Positions 45,548 to 56,700 of a stretch of DNA of 64,000 bases are shown piece by piece. Positions within the stretch are counted from its first letter, which is position 1. Each line of letters starts with the position of its first letter. Under the pieces are notes generated by a model, which had not been told where the DNA came from, did no database searches, and worked only from the letters and a program-made list of their open reading frames with translations. Source of the stretch: Thioclava nitratireducens. Its GTDB lineage: Bacteria; Pseudomonadota; Alphaproteobacteria; Rhodobacterales; Rhodobacteraceae. The stretch spans positions 1,462,501 to 1,526,500 of the forward strand of contig NZ_CP019437.1 in assembly GCF_001940525.2 (NCBI RefSeq), in the 5' to 3' direction. The translations under genes and the position numbers were made by a program.

Positions 45548-47026
45548 ATGCTCGACGGGCGCACACGGCGTATTCTCACTCTCTGGTTTCCCCGGCTGGC
45601 GAGCGACCGGGTTCTTCGGGCACGAGCCGTTGAGGGGCCCTTCGCGCTGGTCCTGCGCGAGGGCAATACCGACCGGCTGCACTGCTTGAACGCCGCGGCC
45701 GAGGGGCAGGGGCTGGCGCGCGGCATGGCGCTGTCCGAAGCCCGCGCCTTCTGCCCCACGCTGCAGACCGCGCCCGCCGATCCCGCCCGCGAGGCGCAAT
45801 TCCTCGAGACGCTGCGCCGCTGGGCCACGCGCTATTGCCCTTGGGTGGGCTTGGACGGCGAGGACGGTCTGGTGCTCGACATCACCGGCTCGGATCACCT
45901 TTGGGGCGGTGAAGAGCCGATGATGGCCGAGATGATCGCCCGGCTGGAGCGCGCCCGGATCACCGCGCGGCTTGGCCTTGCCGACACCCGCGGCGCGGCT
46001 TGGGCGCTGGCGCATTTCGCGCCCGGTCGGGCCGCACCCGGCGCGCGGCTCTCGGCTCTGGGCAAGCTGCCGGTGGCCGCGCTGCGCCTGCCGCATGAGA
46101 CGGTGACAGGGTTGCAGCGGCTGGGACTGCGCGAGATCGGCGATCTGACCCGCACGCCGCGAGCACCGCTCGTGCGCCGTTTTGGCGCGGGGCTGATGGC
46201 GCGGCTCGATCAGGCCTTGGGCGATCTGCCCGAACAGGTCTCGCCCGTGGCCGATCCGCCCCATTACGGGACCCGCCTGACCCTGCCCGAACCGATCGGC
46301 CAGCAGGCCGATGTGATGGCGGGGATCGAACGGCTGCTCGATCGGCTCTGCGCCAAACTCAAGGAAAACGAAGTTGGCGCACGGGTGCTCTGCCTTACCC
46401 TGCGCCGCGTCGATCAGGCCAGCCAGGAGGTCGAGCTGCGCTTGGCCACCCCGCTCAGCGACCCCAGCCGGATCGCGGCCCTCTTCGCGCGCGGCATCGA
46501 GGATATCGACGCGGGCTTCGGGATCGATCAGATGCGCCTCGCGGCCACGCAGGTCGAGGCGCTCCCCGCCCGCCAGATCGGCACCATCGCCACCGAGCGG
46601 CGCGACAGGCTGGGCGATCTGATCACCCGGATCGGGCTGCGCATCGGGCTGGAGAACGTCCAGCGCTACCTGCCCGCCGACAGCCATATCCCCGAGCGCA
46701 GCTTCCTGATTGCGCCTGCCGCCTTCACCGACCCCGAGGGCAACTGGCACCAGCCGCACCCTCGCCCGCTGCGGCTGTTCCCGCCGGAGCCGCTCATGTC
46801 CGACGCCCCCGATCCGCCGCGCCGCTTCCGCTGGCGCCGCCAGTCGCTCAGCGCGGAACGCATCGAGGGGCCGGAACGGCTGACCCCGGAATGGTGGTTC
46901 GACGATCCCAACTGGCGGCGCGGGATGCGCGACTATTGGCGCGTCGAGACCGGGCAGGGGCTGCGGCTCTGGATGTTCCACACGCCGCAGGATCCCGGCT
47001 GGTATGTCGAGGGGGTCTTCGCATGA
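45548..47026 (+). CDS. imuB: error-prone repair protein ImuB (catalytically inactive Y-family polymerase)
   Basis: A 492-residue Y-family polymerase-like protein that acts as adaptor of the SOS mutasome by binding the sliding clamp and DnaE2. The start is TLWFPRLASDRVLRARAV, where active DinB polymerases would have the catalytic Asp of the DxD-type strand; LVLDITGSDHLWGGE replaces the second acidic cluster, so no polymerase activity is expected. The helix-hairpin-helix region LRLPHETVTGLQRLGLREIG and the C-terminal RRFRWRRQSLSAERIEGPER are typical. It is preceded by a LexA box and overlaps dnaE2 by 4 bases. No imuA is directly upstream. Confidence 0.92.
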   Translation: MLDGRTRRILTLWFPRLASDRVLRARAVEGPFALVLREGNTDRLHCLNAAAEGQGLARGMALSEARAFCPTLQTAPADPAREAQFLETLRRWATRYCPWVGLDGEDGLVLDITGSDHLWGGEEPMMAEMIARLERARITARLGLADTRGAAWALAHFAPGRAAPGARLSALGKLPVAALRLPHETVTGLQRLGLREIGDLTRTPRAPLVRRFGAGLMARLDQALGDLPEQVSPVADPPHYGTRLTLPEPIGQQADVMAGIERLLDRLCAKLKENEVGARVLCLTLRRVDQASQEVELRLATPLSDPSRIAALFARGIEDIDAGFGIDQMRLAATQVEALPARQIGTIATERRDRLGDLITRIGLRIGLENVQRYLPADSHIPERSFLIAPAAFTDPEGNWHQPHPRPLRLFPPEPLMSDAPDPPRRFRWRRQSLSAERIEGPERLTPEWWFDDPNWRRGMRDYWRVETGQGLRLWMFHTPQDPGWYVEGVFA

Positions 47027-50000
47027 CCGCTCCCTTCGCCTTGGTCGAAATATCCCGGGGGGCGCCCGACGGGCGCGGGGGCAGCGCCCCCTCGGCGGTC
47101 GTGACCACCGCCAACACGCCCGCCATTCCGCTCGCCTATGCCGAGCTTTGCACCACCTCCAACTTCACCTTCCTCACCGGGGCCTCGCATCCCGAGGAGC
47201 TGATGGTGCGCGCCGCCGAACTGGGGCTGGAGGCCATCGCGATCACCGACCGCAACTCGCTCGCGGGCGTGGTTCGGGCGTTTTCGGCGCTCAAGGAACT
47301 CAAGCGCGAGATCGGTGAGGCGCTGCGTATCCGCTCGGAACTGCAGCGCGACGAAAGCTCTCGCCAGCCCATCGGCTCGCCACAGGATCTGGCCCGGCCG
47401 ACAACCGCAAAACTGCCGAAGCTGATCGTCGGCGCGCGGCTGGTGCTGAGCGATTGCCCGGTCGAATGGGTGGCGCTGCCTACCGACCGCGCGGCCTATC
47501 ACCGGTTGAGCCAGCTTCTTACCCGCGGCAAGCGCCGGGCGGGGAAGGGGGAGTGTCACCTGACCCGGGCGGATCTGCTGGAGGGCTGCGCGGGGATGAT
47601 CCTGATCGCTTTGCCGCCCGCCGATCTGGCCCGTGCCTACCGCCCGCTACAAGAGATGCGGCGGCGCTATCCGGGGCAGGTCTTCCTTGGCGCGCCGCCG
47701 CGTTATGACGGCTCGGATCAGCGCTGGTTCGACGCTTGCGCAGCGCTCGCGCTGAGGGCCTCGACGCCGATGGTGGCGACCGGCGACGTGCTGATGCATC
47801 GTGGGTCGCGCCGGCAGCTGGCCGATGTGCTGACCTGCCTGCGCGAGGGCTGCACGATCGACGCGCTTGGTACCCGCGCGCTGCCCAATGCCGAACGGCG
47901 TCTGAAGGGGGCCGAGGACATGGCGCGGCTTTATCGCCGCCACCCCGCAGCCCTGCGTCGCAGCTGCGAGATCGCGGCGCGCTGCGGCTTCGATCTCGAC
48001 GAACTCAGCTACGAATATCCCGACGAGGTCGCTCAGAACGAGCCCGCGCAGGATCGGCTCGACCGGCTCGCCCGCGAGGGGCTGGCGCGGCGCTCTCCGG
48101 GGGGCATCTCGGAGCGGCATGCAGGCCTGCTGGAGAAGGAACTCCGCCTCGTCTCCGAACTGGGCTTCGCCGCCTATTTCCTCACCGTCCATGACATCGT
48201 GAGCTTCGCCCGCAGCCGCGGTATCCTGTGTCAGGGGCGCGGCTCGGCGGCCAATTCGATCATCTGCTGGGCGCTCGGGATCACCGATGTCAGCCCCGAC
48301 CAGATCGGCATGGTCTTCGAGCGGTTCATCTCGAAATATCGCGGCGAGCCGCCCGATATCGACGTCGATTTCGAGCATGAGCGCCGCGAGGAAGTCATCC
48401 AGTGGATCTACGAACGCTACGGCCGCGACCGCGCGGGGCTTTGCGCGACCGTGATCCATTTCCGCACCCGCGCCGCGATCCGCGAAGTGGGCAAGGTGAT
48501 GGGGCTGAGCGCCGATGTCACGGCAAGCCTCGCGGGCCAGATCTGGGGCATTTCCGGTAAGGGGCCGGACCACGCGCGGATGGGTGAGCTGGGCCTCGAC
48601 CCCACCGATCGGCGGCTGTCACAGACGCTGAAACTGATCGGCGAGATCATCGGATTTCCGCGCCATCTCAGCCAGCATGTCGGTGGCTTCGTCATCACGA
48701 AAGGCCGCCTCGACGCGCTTTGTCCGATCGAGAATGCCGCGATGGAGGGGCGTACCTGCATCGAATGGGACAAGGATGACATCGACACGCTGGGCATCCT
48801 GAAGGTCGATATTCTCAGCCTCGGGATGCTCACCTGTATCCGCAAGAGCTTCGAGCTGCTGGCGGGGCACGAGAAGCTGGATATGTCGCTCGCCACCGTC
48901 CCGCAGGAGGACGCGCCGACCTATGAGATGCTGTGCCGCGCAGATGCGGTGGGGGTGTTTCAGGTGGAGAGCCGGGCGCAGATGAACTTCCTGCCGAGGA
49001 TGCGCCCGCAGACGTTCTATGACCTCGTGATCGAGGTCGCCATCGTCCGTCCCGGCCCCATTCAGGGCGGCATGGTCCACCCCTATATCAACCGCCGTCA
49101 GGGCCGCGAAAAGGTCGATTTTCCCTCGAAGGAGCTGGAAGGCGTGCTGGGCAAAACCCTCGGCGTGCCGCTGTTTCAGGAACAGGCGATGCAGATCGCG
49201 GTGGTCGCTGCGGGCTTCACGCCCGAAGAGGCCGACCGCCTGCGCCGCTCGCTCGCGACCTTCCGCAAGATGGGCACGATCGGCACCTTTCGCGACCGGT
49301 TCGTGGAGGGAATGTTGGCGCGCGGCTACACGCCCGATTTCGCCGATCGCTGCTTTTCCCAGATCGAGGGGTTCGGCGAATACGGCTTCCCCGAAAGCCA
49401 CGCGGCGGCCTTCGCGCATCTCACCTATGTCTCCTCCTGGCTGAAGTGCCACCACCCCGCAATCTTCGCCTGCGCGCTGCTGAACTCGCAGCCGATGGGC
49501 TTTTATGCGCCTGCCCAGATCGTGCGCGACGCGCGCGAACACGGGATCGAGGTGCGGCCCGTTTGCGTGAACCATTCGGGCTGGGACAGCTCGCTGGAAC
49601 GCCGCGCGGACGGGGCCCTGGCGCTGCGCCTGGGCTTTCGTCAGATCAAGGGATTTCGCGAGGAGGATGCGGGCTGGATCGTCGCAGCCAGGGGCAATGG
49701 CTACCCCGATCCGGAGAGCCTGTGGCTGCGCGCGGGCACGCCTCCACATGTGCTCGAACGGCTCGCCGAGGCCGATGGATTTGCCGGAATCGGCCTCACG
49801 CGGCGCGATGCGCTCTGGGCCGTGAAGGCGATCCGGGCCCCCGCGCCGCTGCCGCTTTTCGCAGATCCGATGGACGGGGAAGGGGGCCTCGAACCGGCTG
49901 TGGAACTGCCCGCGATGCATCTGGGAGAGGAGGTCGTGGAGGATTACGTGGCCCTCAGATTGAGCCTCCGCGCCCATCCGATGGAGCTGCTGCGCCCCGC

Positions 50001-50436
50001 CATTCCCGGCCTCACGCCGCATTGCGAATTGATCGGCACGCCGCAAAAGCGGGTCACGGTTTGCGGCCTCGTGATCACCCGCCAGCGCCCCGGAACGGCT
50101 TCCGGCGTGATCTTCATCACGCTGGAAGACGAGACTGACGTGAGCAATGTCGTGGTCTGGCCGAAGCTCTATGAACGGTTCCGCCGGGCGGTGATGGGCG
50201 GGCGTCTTCTGCGGGTCTCGGGGCGGCTCGAACGGGAGGGGGCCGTGGTCCATCTGATCGCCGAAAAGATCGAGGATCTCTCCCCGCGACTGGCCGATCT
50301 GGGGCACCCGCTCGACGACGTTCTGGGCCTCACCGCACCCCAAGCGGATGACGCCCCCAGACCCCGTCCGCAGACCACCGCACGTCATCCGCGAGAGCAG
50401 GCGAAACGACTTTTCCCGAGCCGGGATTTCCACTGA
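47023..50436 (+). CDS. dnaE2: error-prone DNA polymerase DnaE2
   Basis: The protein has 1137 residues. The ATG at 47023 overlaps the imuB stop (ATGA) and is chosen over upstream starts that lie in imuB. The PHP domain begins at YAELCTTSNFTFLTGASHP (about residue 40); the polymerase active site is PDIDVDFEHERREE with Asp445, Asp447 and Asp449. A C-terminal OB fold (VTVCGLVITRQRPGTASGVI) is also recognisable. The enzyme performs SOS mutagenesis and lesion bypass with ImuB. The N-terminal 25 or so residues (VEISRGAPDGRGGSAPSA) are encoded by a dispersed repeat and are not conserved in structure. It is the last gene of the cassette. Confidence 0.95.
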   Translation: MTAPFALVEISRGAPDGRGGSAPSAVVTTANTPAIPLAYAELCTTSNFTFLTGASHPEELMVRAAELGLEAIAITDRNSLAGVVRAFSALKELKREIGEALRIRSELQRDESSRQPIGSPQDLARPTTAKLPKLIVGARLVLSDCPVEWVALPTDRAAYHRLSQLLTRGKRRAGKGECHLTRADLLEGCAGMILIALPPADLARAYRPLQEMRRRYPGQVFLGAPPRYDGSDQRWFDACAALALRASTPMVATGDVLMHRGSRRQLADVLTCLREGCTIDALGTRALPNAERRLKGAEDMARLYRRHPAALRRSCEIAARCGFDLDELSYEYPDEVAQNEPAQDRLDRLAREGLARRSPGGISERHAGLLEKELRLVSELGFAAYFLTVHDIVSFARSRGILCQGRGSAANSIICWALGITDVSPDQIGMVFERFISKYRGEPPDIDVDFEHERREEVIQWIYERYGRDRAGLCATVIHFRTRAAIREVGKVMGLSADVTASLAGQIWGISGKGPDHARMGELGLDPTDRRLSQTLKLIGEIIGFPRHLSQHVGGFVITKGRLDALCPIENAAMEGRTCIEWDKDDIDTLGILKVDILSLGMLTCIRKSFELLAGHEKLDMSLATVPQEDAPTYEMLCRADAVGVFQVESRAQMNFLPRMRPQTFYDLVIEVAIVRPGPIQGGMVHPYINRRQGREKVDFPSKELEGVLGKTLGVPLFQEQAMQIAVVAAGFTPEEADRLRRSLATFRKMGTIGTFRDRFVEGMLARGYTPDFADRCFSQIEGFGEYGFPESHAAAFAHLTYVSSWLKCHHPAIFACALLNSQPMGFYAPAQIVRDAREHGIEVRPVCVNHSGWDSSLERRADGALALRLGFRQIKGFREEDAGWIVAARGNGYPDPESLWLRAGTPPHVLERLAEADGFAGIGLTRRDALWAVKAIRAPAPLPLFADPMDGEGGLEPAVELPAMHLGEEVVEDYVALRLSLRAHPMELLRPAIPGLTPHCELIGTPQKRVTVCGLVITRQRPGTASGVIFITLEDETDVSNVVVWPKLYERFRRAVMGGRLLRVSGRLEREGAVVHLIAEKIEDLSPRLADLGHPLDDVLGLTAPQADDAPRPRPQTTARHPREQAKRLFPSRDFH
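47043..47091 (+). repeat. dispersed two-hairpin repeat, copy C (inside dnaE2)
   Basis: GAAATATCCCGGGG (47047-47060) is followed by hairpin GCGCCC-GAC-GGGCGC (47062-47076) and hairpin GGGGGC-AGC-GCCCCC (47077-47091). It lies within the first 25 codons of dnaE2 and is translated in frame. The coding region proper, beginning at YAELCTTSNF, follows about 50 bases later. Confidence 0.75.
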
Positions 50437-50719
50437 AATCCGGTCTCTATCGGCCGCCGCGCGACACATTTCCCGCTGCGGCGATTCGCCTCGCTTTGAA
50501 CGCAATTGTTCCCGCTAGGTCAGGAAATGCTTGTGGATAAGCTTGAATGTTGACGCAGGGTAATCCGCGTAAGTATCTGAAATAATTTCAAAATGATCGA
50601 CTTGCGCGTCCTGTGGATACTATTTCCGTTGCAATATTTCTGCGTAGGTTCAGCCTAAAAGAGAACAAAATTTCGTCAGAAGGCGGAACCGCGTTCATAT
50701 CGCAACTTTGGGAGGGAGC
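50437..50719 (+). promoter_or_regulatory. AT-richer intergenic region before the giant gene
   Basis: 283 bases without a gene, with clearly lower GC than the surroundings. TTGACG (50550-50555) followed after 18 bases by TATCTG (50574-50579) is a weak promoter candidate. GGGAGGGA at 50710-50717 is the ribosome-binding site of the giant gene. No terminator for dnaE2 is seen. Confidence 0.4.
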
Positions 50720-53700
50720 TTGCCGAAACCGGTGAGCTTCAGGCGCGTCTTGTCTTTGTTCGGCTTGACCAGTGTGACCAAATTCCTGCGTCGGACCCGC
50801 TCCGACGTGCAGGATGACGTCGGTCTGGCCAATGAAGGCGCGCTCCACGAAGCCGATAACACCCTTCACCGCGAAGAAAATTACCGCATCGAGGCCCTCG
50901 AGCCGCGGCTTTTGCTCTCGGCGGACCCGGTGTTCGCCGAATTGGCCCGCGTTGCGGCGACCGCACATCAAATCGACCCGATCGAAGGGCTTTCCGCCCT
51001 AGTTCAGACCGTCGATGACCTGCATCAGCAGGACGAATTGGCAGCCGATCACGATCCCGAGGAAGGCCCGCAAAGCGATGTGGCCTGGCCCGAGGATTGG
51101 GCGCATGAGCCGGAAGTGGCACCGCTCGAAGCGGTCGCCGAACCGGCACGCGAACAGGCTGCAGCGCTGCTGGAAACGGCAGCGGACCAGCTTCATTCCG
51201 GCGGTTTCCTGACTGCCGTTCAGGTGCAGCAGCTGCTGGAATCGGCGCTGTCGTGGCTGGAAGATATGCCCCATGCAGGGCAGGACCCGATTGGCAGTTC
51301 CGTGGCGGACCTGACGGGTCACGAGGCGACCGGCCCCCCGGATGCGAACTCTAATGCACTGGAAAATAACGAAAACACTGACAATCCGGACGCCGGGTCT
51401 GTCACTGCTGGCTCCGACGATACCAGCGAAAATCAAGGGGATAGCCCGGCTGACGAGGGCGCAGAGCCGCAATATCTGCTTCTCGACGCCACCGCGGACA
51501 GCACCGATACCGGCGCTGCGGATATCACCGAGGCTCAGGTCGCCCCGATCTTCCAGGAAGCCCTCGCTCAGTGGGCCAGCCGCACCGACGCGGCGATCCT
51601 GTCGCAACTCACCTTCACCATCACCGATCTCGAGGACGGCGCACTCGCCCGTATCACCGGCACGCTGATCGAGATCGACGCCGACGCTGCCGGGGCCGGT
51701 TGGTTCATCGATGCGACGCCCGCCGACAGCTCCGAATTCGATCTGCTCGCAGGCGACCGTCTGGTGGCGACGGACGGTGCGGCCTCCGAGGGCGTCGACC
51801 TCTACACGGTTCTGCTTCACGAGATCGGCCACGCACTCGGCCTAGACCATAATGCGGACGCTGCGGTGATGAGCGCGACGCTCGGCACCGGCGAGCGCAT
51901 CGGTCTTCCCGACGCGGCCCCGAGCCTCGGCGCTCCGGTCGCCGGCGCGATCTCGGAAGCGGGTGGCGCGCTCGACGGCACCGCCGACAGCAACCTGACC
52001 TACACCGTGAACCTCGACGGCACCGTCTCCGTCAACGGCACGACCTATGGCACGTCCGGCGCCCCGATCACCTCGATCGCGGCAGGGGCCGGCCTCAGCG
52101 ACACGATCGAGGGGCCGGATGCCGCGACGGTCTGGACGATCACCGGCATCAACGAAGGGTCGCTGAGCTGGAACGGCCTCACCATCACCTTCACTGGGGT
52201 CGAGCGTCTCGAGGGTGGCACCGATGCCGATGCCTTCGCGATCGACGGGCCGGGCTTCGTCACTGCAGGCTTCGCGGGCAATGCCGGGCTGATGGAAATC
52301 TCGGTCGGCGATTTCGTGAGCCTCGCGACCAGTGACGGCGTCGGCGCGCCGATTGGCTATACCACCAATACCGGGCTCGACGGTGTGCTCTACGAAGTGG
52401 GCACCGGCACGACGACCGCCGTCACCGGCGGTCTCGAGGTCACCACCATCGCGCTCACCAGCGGCTCGTTCTTCGCGGGCAGCGGTGCGAACGGCTACTT
52501 CACCCGCGGCCAGCCCAACAGCTCGGTCGGCTTCGCGGTCGACAACCTCAGCTTCTCGGTCAAGATGATCCGCGAGACCGCGACGGGCCGCCAGTGGGTG
52601 ATCGCCAATGGCGCGGTCGATGCGCTGGGTCTGGTGAATGTCGACGGCGTGACCGCAACGCTCTCGAACGGCACGCTGGAACTGGTGACCTCGCAACTGA
52701 CCGACCCCAACGATACGCTGAGCGCCAAGCTCGTCGTCTCCGAGATCGACAGCGTAGCGACGGGCGCGACCGCGCCGCTCGCGAAAGTGTCGGGCAACGT
52801 GACGCTGGCCATCGGCGGCGAGGTTCTGATCGCGGGCGGGTTCAGCTTCACCAAAACTATCGTCAGCGGCCTGACCGGCGCGACCGACACGATCGGCGAT
52901 CTGATGGTCTTCGGCTTCGACTCGGTCAACTTCTTCGCGGGCACCGGCGCGGTCTTCGACACAAGCGGCCCGGTCACCGTCGACACCTCCAACGCCTTCG
53001 GTTTCTCGGTCACCGGCTTCACCGGCACCTTCGCGGTGCTGAGCACGGGCGGCACCACCTATACCGGCATCGACTTCTCCTTTGCCAACGCGACCCCGGT
53101 CGGCATTACCGGGCTGACCGCCGAGGTGAGCAATGTCGCGGTGCAAGTGAACACCGCGTCGGGCGTCGCTACCCCGCTGAATTGGGATCAAGGCGCCCTG
53201 AGCGATGCCGGGCTGACATTGAACGGTGCGCTCACCAAGGTCGAAGCCACCGCGACGCTGGTCGTGAAGGACGCGGTCTATGTCAGCGGCACCTTCGCCC
53301 TGGAAAGCTCCGCCAAGACCGGCGTGACCTTCAACGGTGCATCTGAGGATGGCGATTACTTCACCCTCTCGATCATCGGCGGGCGCCTCTTCGCGGGCGT
53401 CGGCGCCGAAGTCTCGGGCGGCAGCTACGACCTGACCAATGCCACCGGCTTCGAAATCCCGACGCTCAATCTCACCCTGGCCATGTTCACCGTGACCTCG
53501 GCTGGGGCGAACCTAGGCCAGAAGGTCACCGCGCTGGAACTCTCGACCGCGGCGACGCTGCACGGGATCAGCAACGTGACCGCGACCGTCGATGCGCTCG
53601 ACGTGACCTATGCCAGCATGGCGTTCGACTGGACGCAGGTCGGTGGGCCGAGCTTCAGCTTCGACAGCACCTTCTCGGGCTTCACGATCGATGTGCGCGC

Positions 53701-56700
53701 GGTCTTCGCGATCAAGAGCACCGTCCTGCTCGCAGGCGATATCGCGATCACGGTGACGAAGCAGACCATCGCCGCGGCGGATAATCCGCTTGGTACCGAT
53801 CTGACCGATGCGCAGGTGATGACCTTCGCACTGGCGGACGGCTACATCTTCGTGGGCAGCGGCGGCAGCTTCACCACCGATGTCGACGGCAAGGTCAACG
53901 GGCTGACCCGCGATGGCGACAGCAAGCTGGTCGGCACCGGCTTCGGCGCGGAAGGCGTGCTGTTCGAATTCGCCTCGGTGAAGAATGTCGATGGCACGAC
54001 CGGCGCCGTTCTGAACGCCTGGAGCGCGATCAAGCTCCATGTCGGCACGGTGGAAGTCGCGGGCATTCCGGGCTTCACGCTTGCAGTCAGCGATTTCGTG
54101 GTCGAAGTGAATGCGCCCGATACCAAGGGCGGGATGAACCCGACGGTGATGACCTGGAAGGGGCTCGATCTGGGCACGACGCTTGCGCTGACCGACGCCA
54201 CGGACGGCTTCGACAATACCGAGCGCTTCTTCATCGGCGCCACCATCGACGAGCTGAACATCTCGGACACCATGCTGCTGACCGGCGGCTTCTCGGTCGA
54301 GAAGACCGCGGGCACCTCGGTCGGCGGCGTAACCGGAGATCTGCTCTACATCACGCTTACCGATCTGGACCTCTTCGCGGGCTCGGGCGCAACCATCGGC
54401 GCAAGCGGGCTCGACACCACGAATGCCATCGGCTTCTCGGCGATGGGTGGCAATTTCTACATCGGCATCCTGACCACCACCGACCCGACCCCGATCAGCT
54501 ATACCGGCGTGTCGGCGAGCCTCGCGAGCCTCGGTCTGGTGAATGTCGAAGGCGTGACGCTGGACCTTGCGAGCCTGAAAGTGCTCTACAACTCGGTCAG
54601 CGATAACACCCTCTCCACTCTCGACTGGTCGAGCCTGTCCGGCCTCGAAGAGGTGACCGACACGGTAAGCCTCGCGGTCTCGGGCAAGCTGACGCTGGCG
54701 GTGAGCGATTTCGTCTATCTGCGCGCGACCTTCGGGCTGAAGGCGATCGACGTGACGGCGCAGGCGGGCAGCACCGAGACGCTCGATCTGCTCGATATCA
54801 CCGCGGGCAAGCTGACCTTCGTGAAGCTCAGCGATGTCGAGTTCTTCGCGGGCACCGGTGCGTCGACCACCACCGATGAGGCGACCGGCACGACCACGCT
54901 CGCCCTCGCGAGCGATGCTGCGGGTCTCTATGCGGCGGGTGGTAATCTTGCGCTTGGCCTGCTGACCGACACGACGACCGGCGTGAAATACACCGGGGTG
55001 ATCGGCTCGTTGAGCGCGCTGGAGGCCAAGGGCATCGACGCGGTTCAGATCAAGCTGTCGGGCATGGCACTGGCCTCGAACTCGACCACGGCGCTGACCG
55101 GCCCGCGCCTCGACTGGTCGACCGTGAACGATACCTACGTGACCACGGCGCTTGGCGATCTGGGCCCGGGTGATCAGCTGGCCGTGTCTGGTACGCTGTC
55201 CGTCGAGATTTCCGAGACGGTCTTTGCGCTCGCCACCTTCAACTTCTCGGCCTCGACCGAGACTATCGACGACACCATCCAGGCGGCGATCACCGATGCG
55301 CAGGTCACGCGGCTGACCCTGACGAATGTGAATTTCTTCGCCGGTGTCGGCGGTGCCTTCGATGACGCCAATGCGCCCACCGCGATTGCCGATCAGGGCA
55401 TCGGCTTCCTTGCCTCGGGCGGCACGCTCGAACTGATCGTGGTGAAAGAGCAAGTCGGCACCGCCACGCCCAAGAGCTGGAGCGCGCTGTCGCTCTCGGT
55501 CGATTACGTCGGGATGCGCGGACTGCCCACAGAATTCGCGCTCGGGGTCACCGGGCTCTACTTCCGCATGAACACGGCCTCGGTCGGCGCGACCAAGCTG
55601 GATTGGTCGGCCATTGTCGACGCAACCGAGAACCCCGGGATCGCTCAGATCAATGCCGATACCGGCATCGCCTTCGGCGGCACGCTCGATCTGGCGCTCG
55701 ACGGCTTCGTGCTGGTCTATGGCACGGTCAAAGGCTCGATCTCGACCGCCGATATCAACGACGGCGAGATCACCCTGACCGCCGCAGATATCACCAGCTT
55801 CAAGATCACCGAGGCGCAGATATTCGTCGGTGCTGGCGGCGCGTTCGATCGTGATGCGACCACGAACGAGGTGACCGGGCTGCTCGATCAGGGCACCGGC
55901 ATCCATGCTTCGATGGTGGCGGGCGATGCCTTGGAATTCGCGCAGGTGACCCGCCTCGGCGTGCTGACCGATAATGGGGCGACCAACGACAACGACGCGG
56001 CCACGCAATGGGACGATGAGACCGTCACCATCGGCTGGACCGCCTTGCGCGTCACCGTCGCGAGCCTCGGCCTGCGCGGCATCGACGCCTTCCAGATCGC
56101 GCTGGCCGATCTCGCGGTCGACGGGAATTTCGCGGCCATCGACGGCACCTTCCTGAACTGGGCGTCGCTGGGTGCAGTCACCGGGCTCGACATGCTGAGC
56201 CTCGCCGATGCCACCGACGGCCTGACCCGCGATGATGGCTTCTCGGTCTCCGGCACCGTGACGGAGCTGAACGTGGCGGGCGTGATCGTCGCCTCGGGTA
56301 CCTTCGGCATCAAGAGCTTCACGAGCGACATCATCGTGCCTTCCGGCATGACGACCGAGACCGTGCTGGGTGCGAATATCCTGATCTTCACCCTGTCCGA
56401 TCTGAACCTCTTCGCAGGTGTCGGTGGGGCGCTTCTGTCCGACGGCACGATCGATCCCGATCAGGGCACCGGCTTCGTGGCCGAGAACGCCTCGCTGCAA
56501 CTGGTGCTGGTGAAGGAAGATCCGGCAGGCGTGACCCTCCCGGCAGTGCCGCGCAGCTGGACCGCAGTTGCGCTCGACGTAGCCACGGTGCGTCTGCAGG
56601 GGCTGCCGAACACGGTCACCGTGCAGGGCCTCGACCTCTATTTCGGCTTCAACGGCGCGGATGCGGTGAATGGCGAGCGGATCGACTGGGCCGCGACCGG

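Noticed and set aside
44165..46981. A minus-strand open frame of 938 codons over the glycosyltransferase and imuB
   Set aside because: Antisense to two well-supported genes with clear motifs; the product has no recognisable domain.
50498..50511. GAACGCAATTGTTC upstream of the giant gene as an SOS box
   Set aside because: This is an inverted GAAC-N6-GTTC. The LexA site of this group is a direct repeat with a 7-base spacer, and the Gram-positive type has a 4-base spacer.
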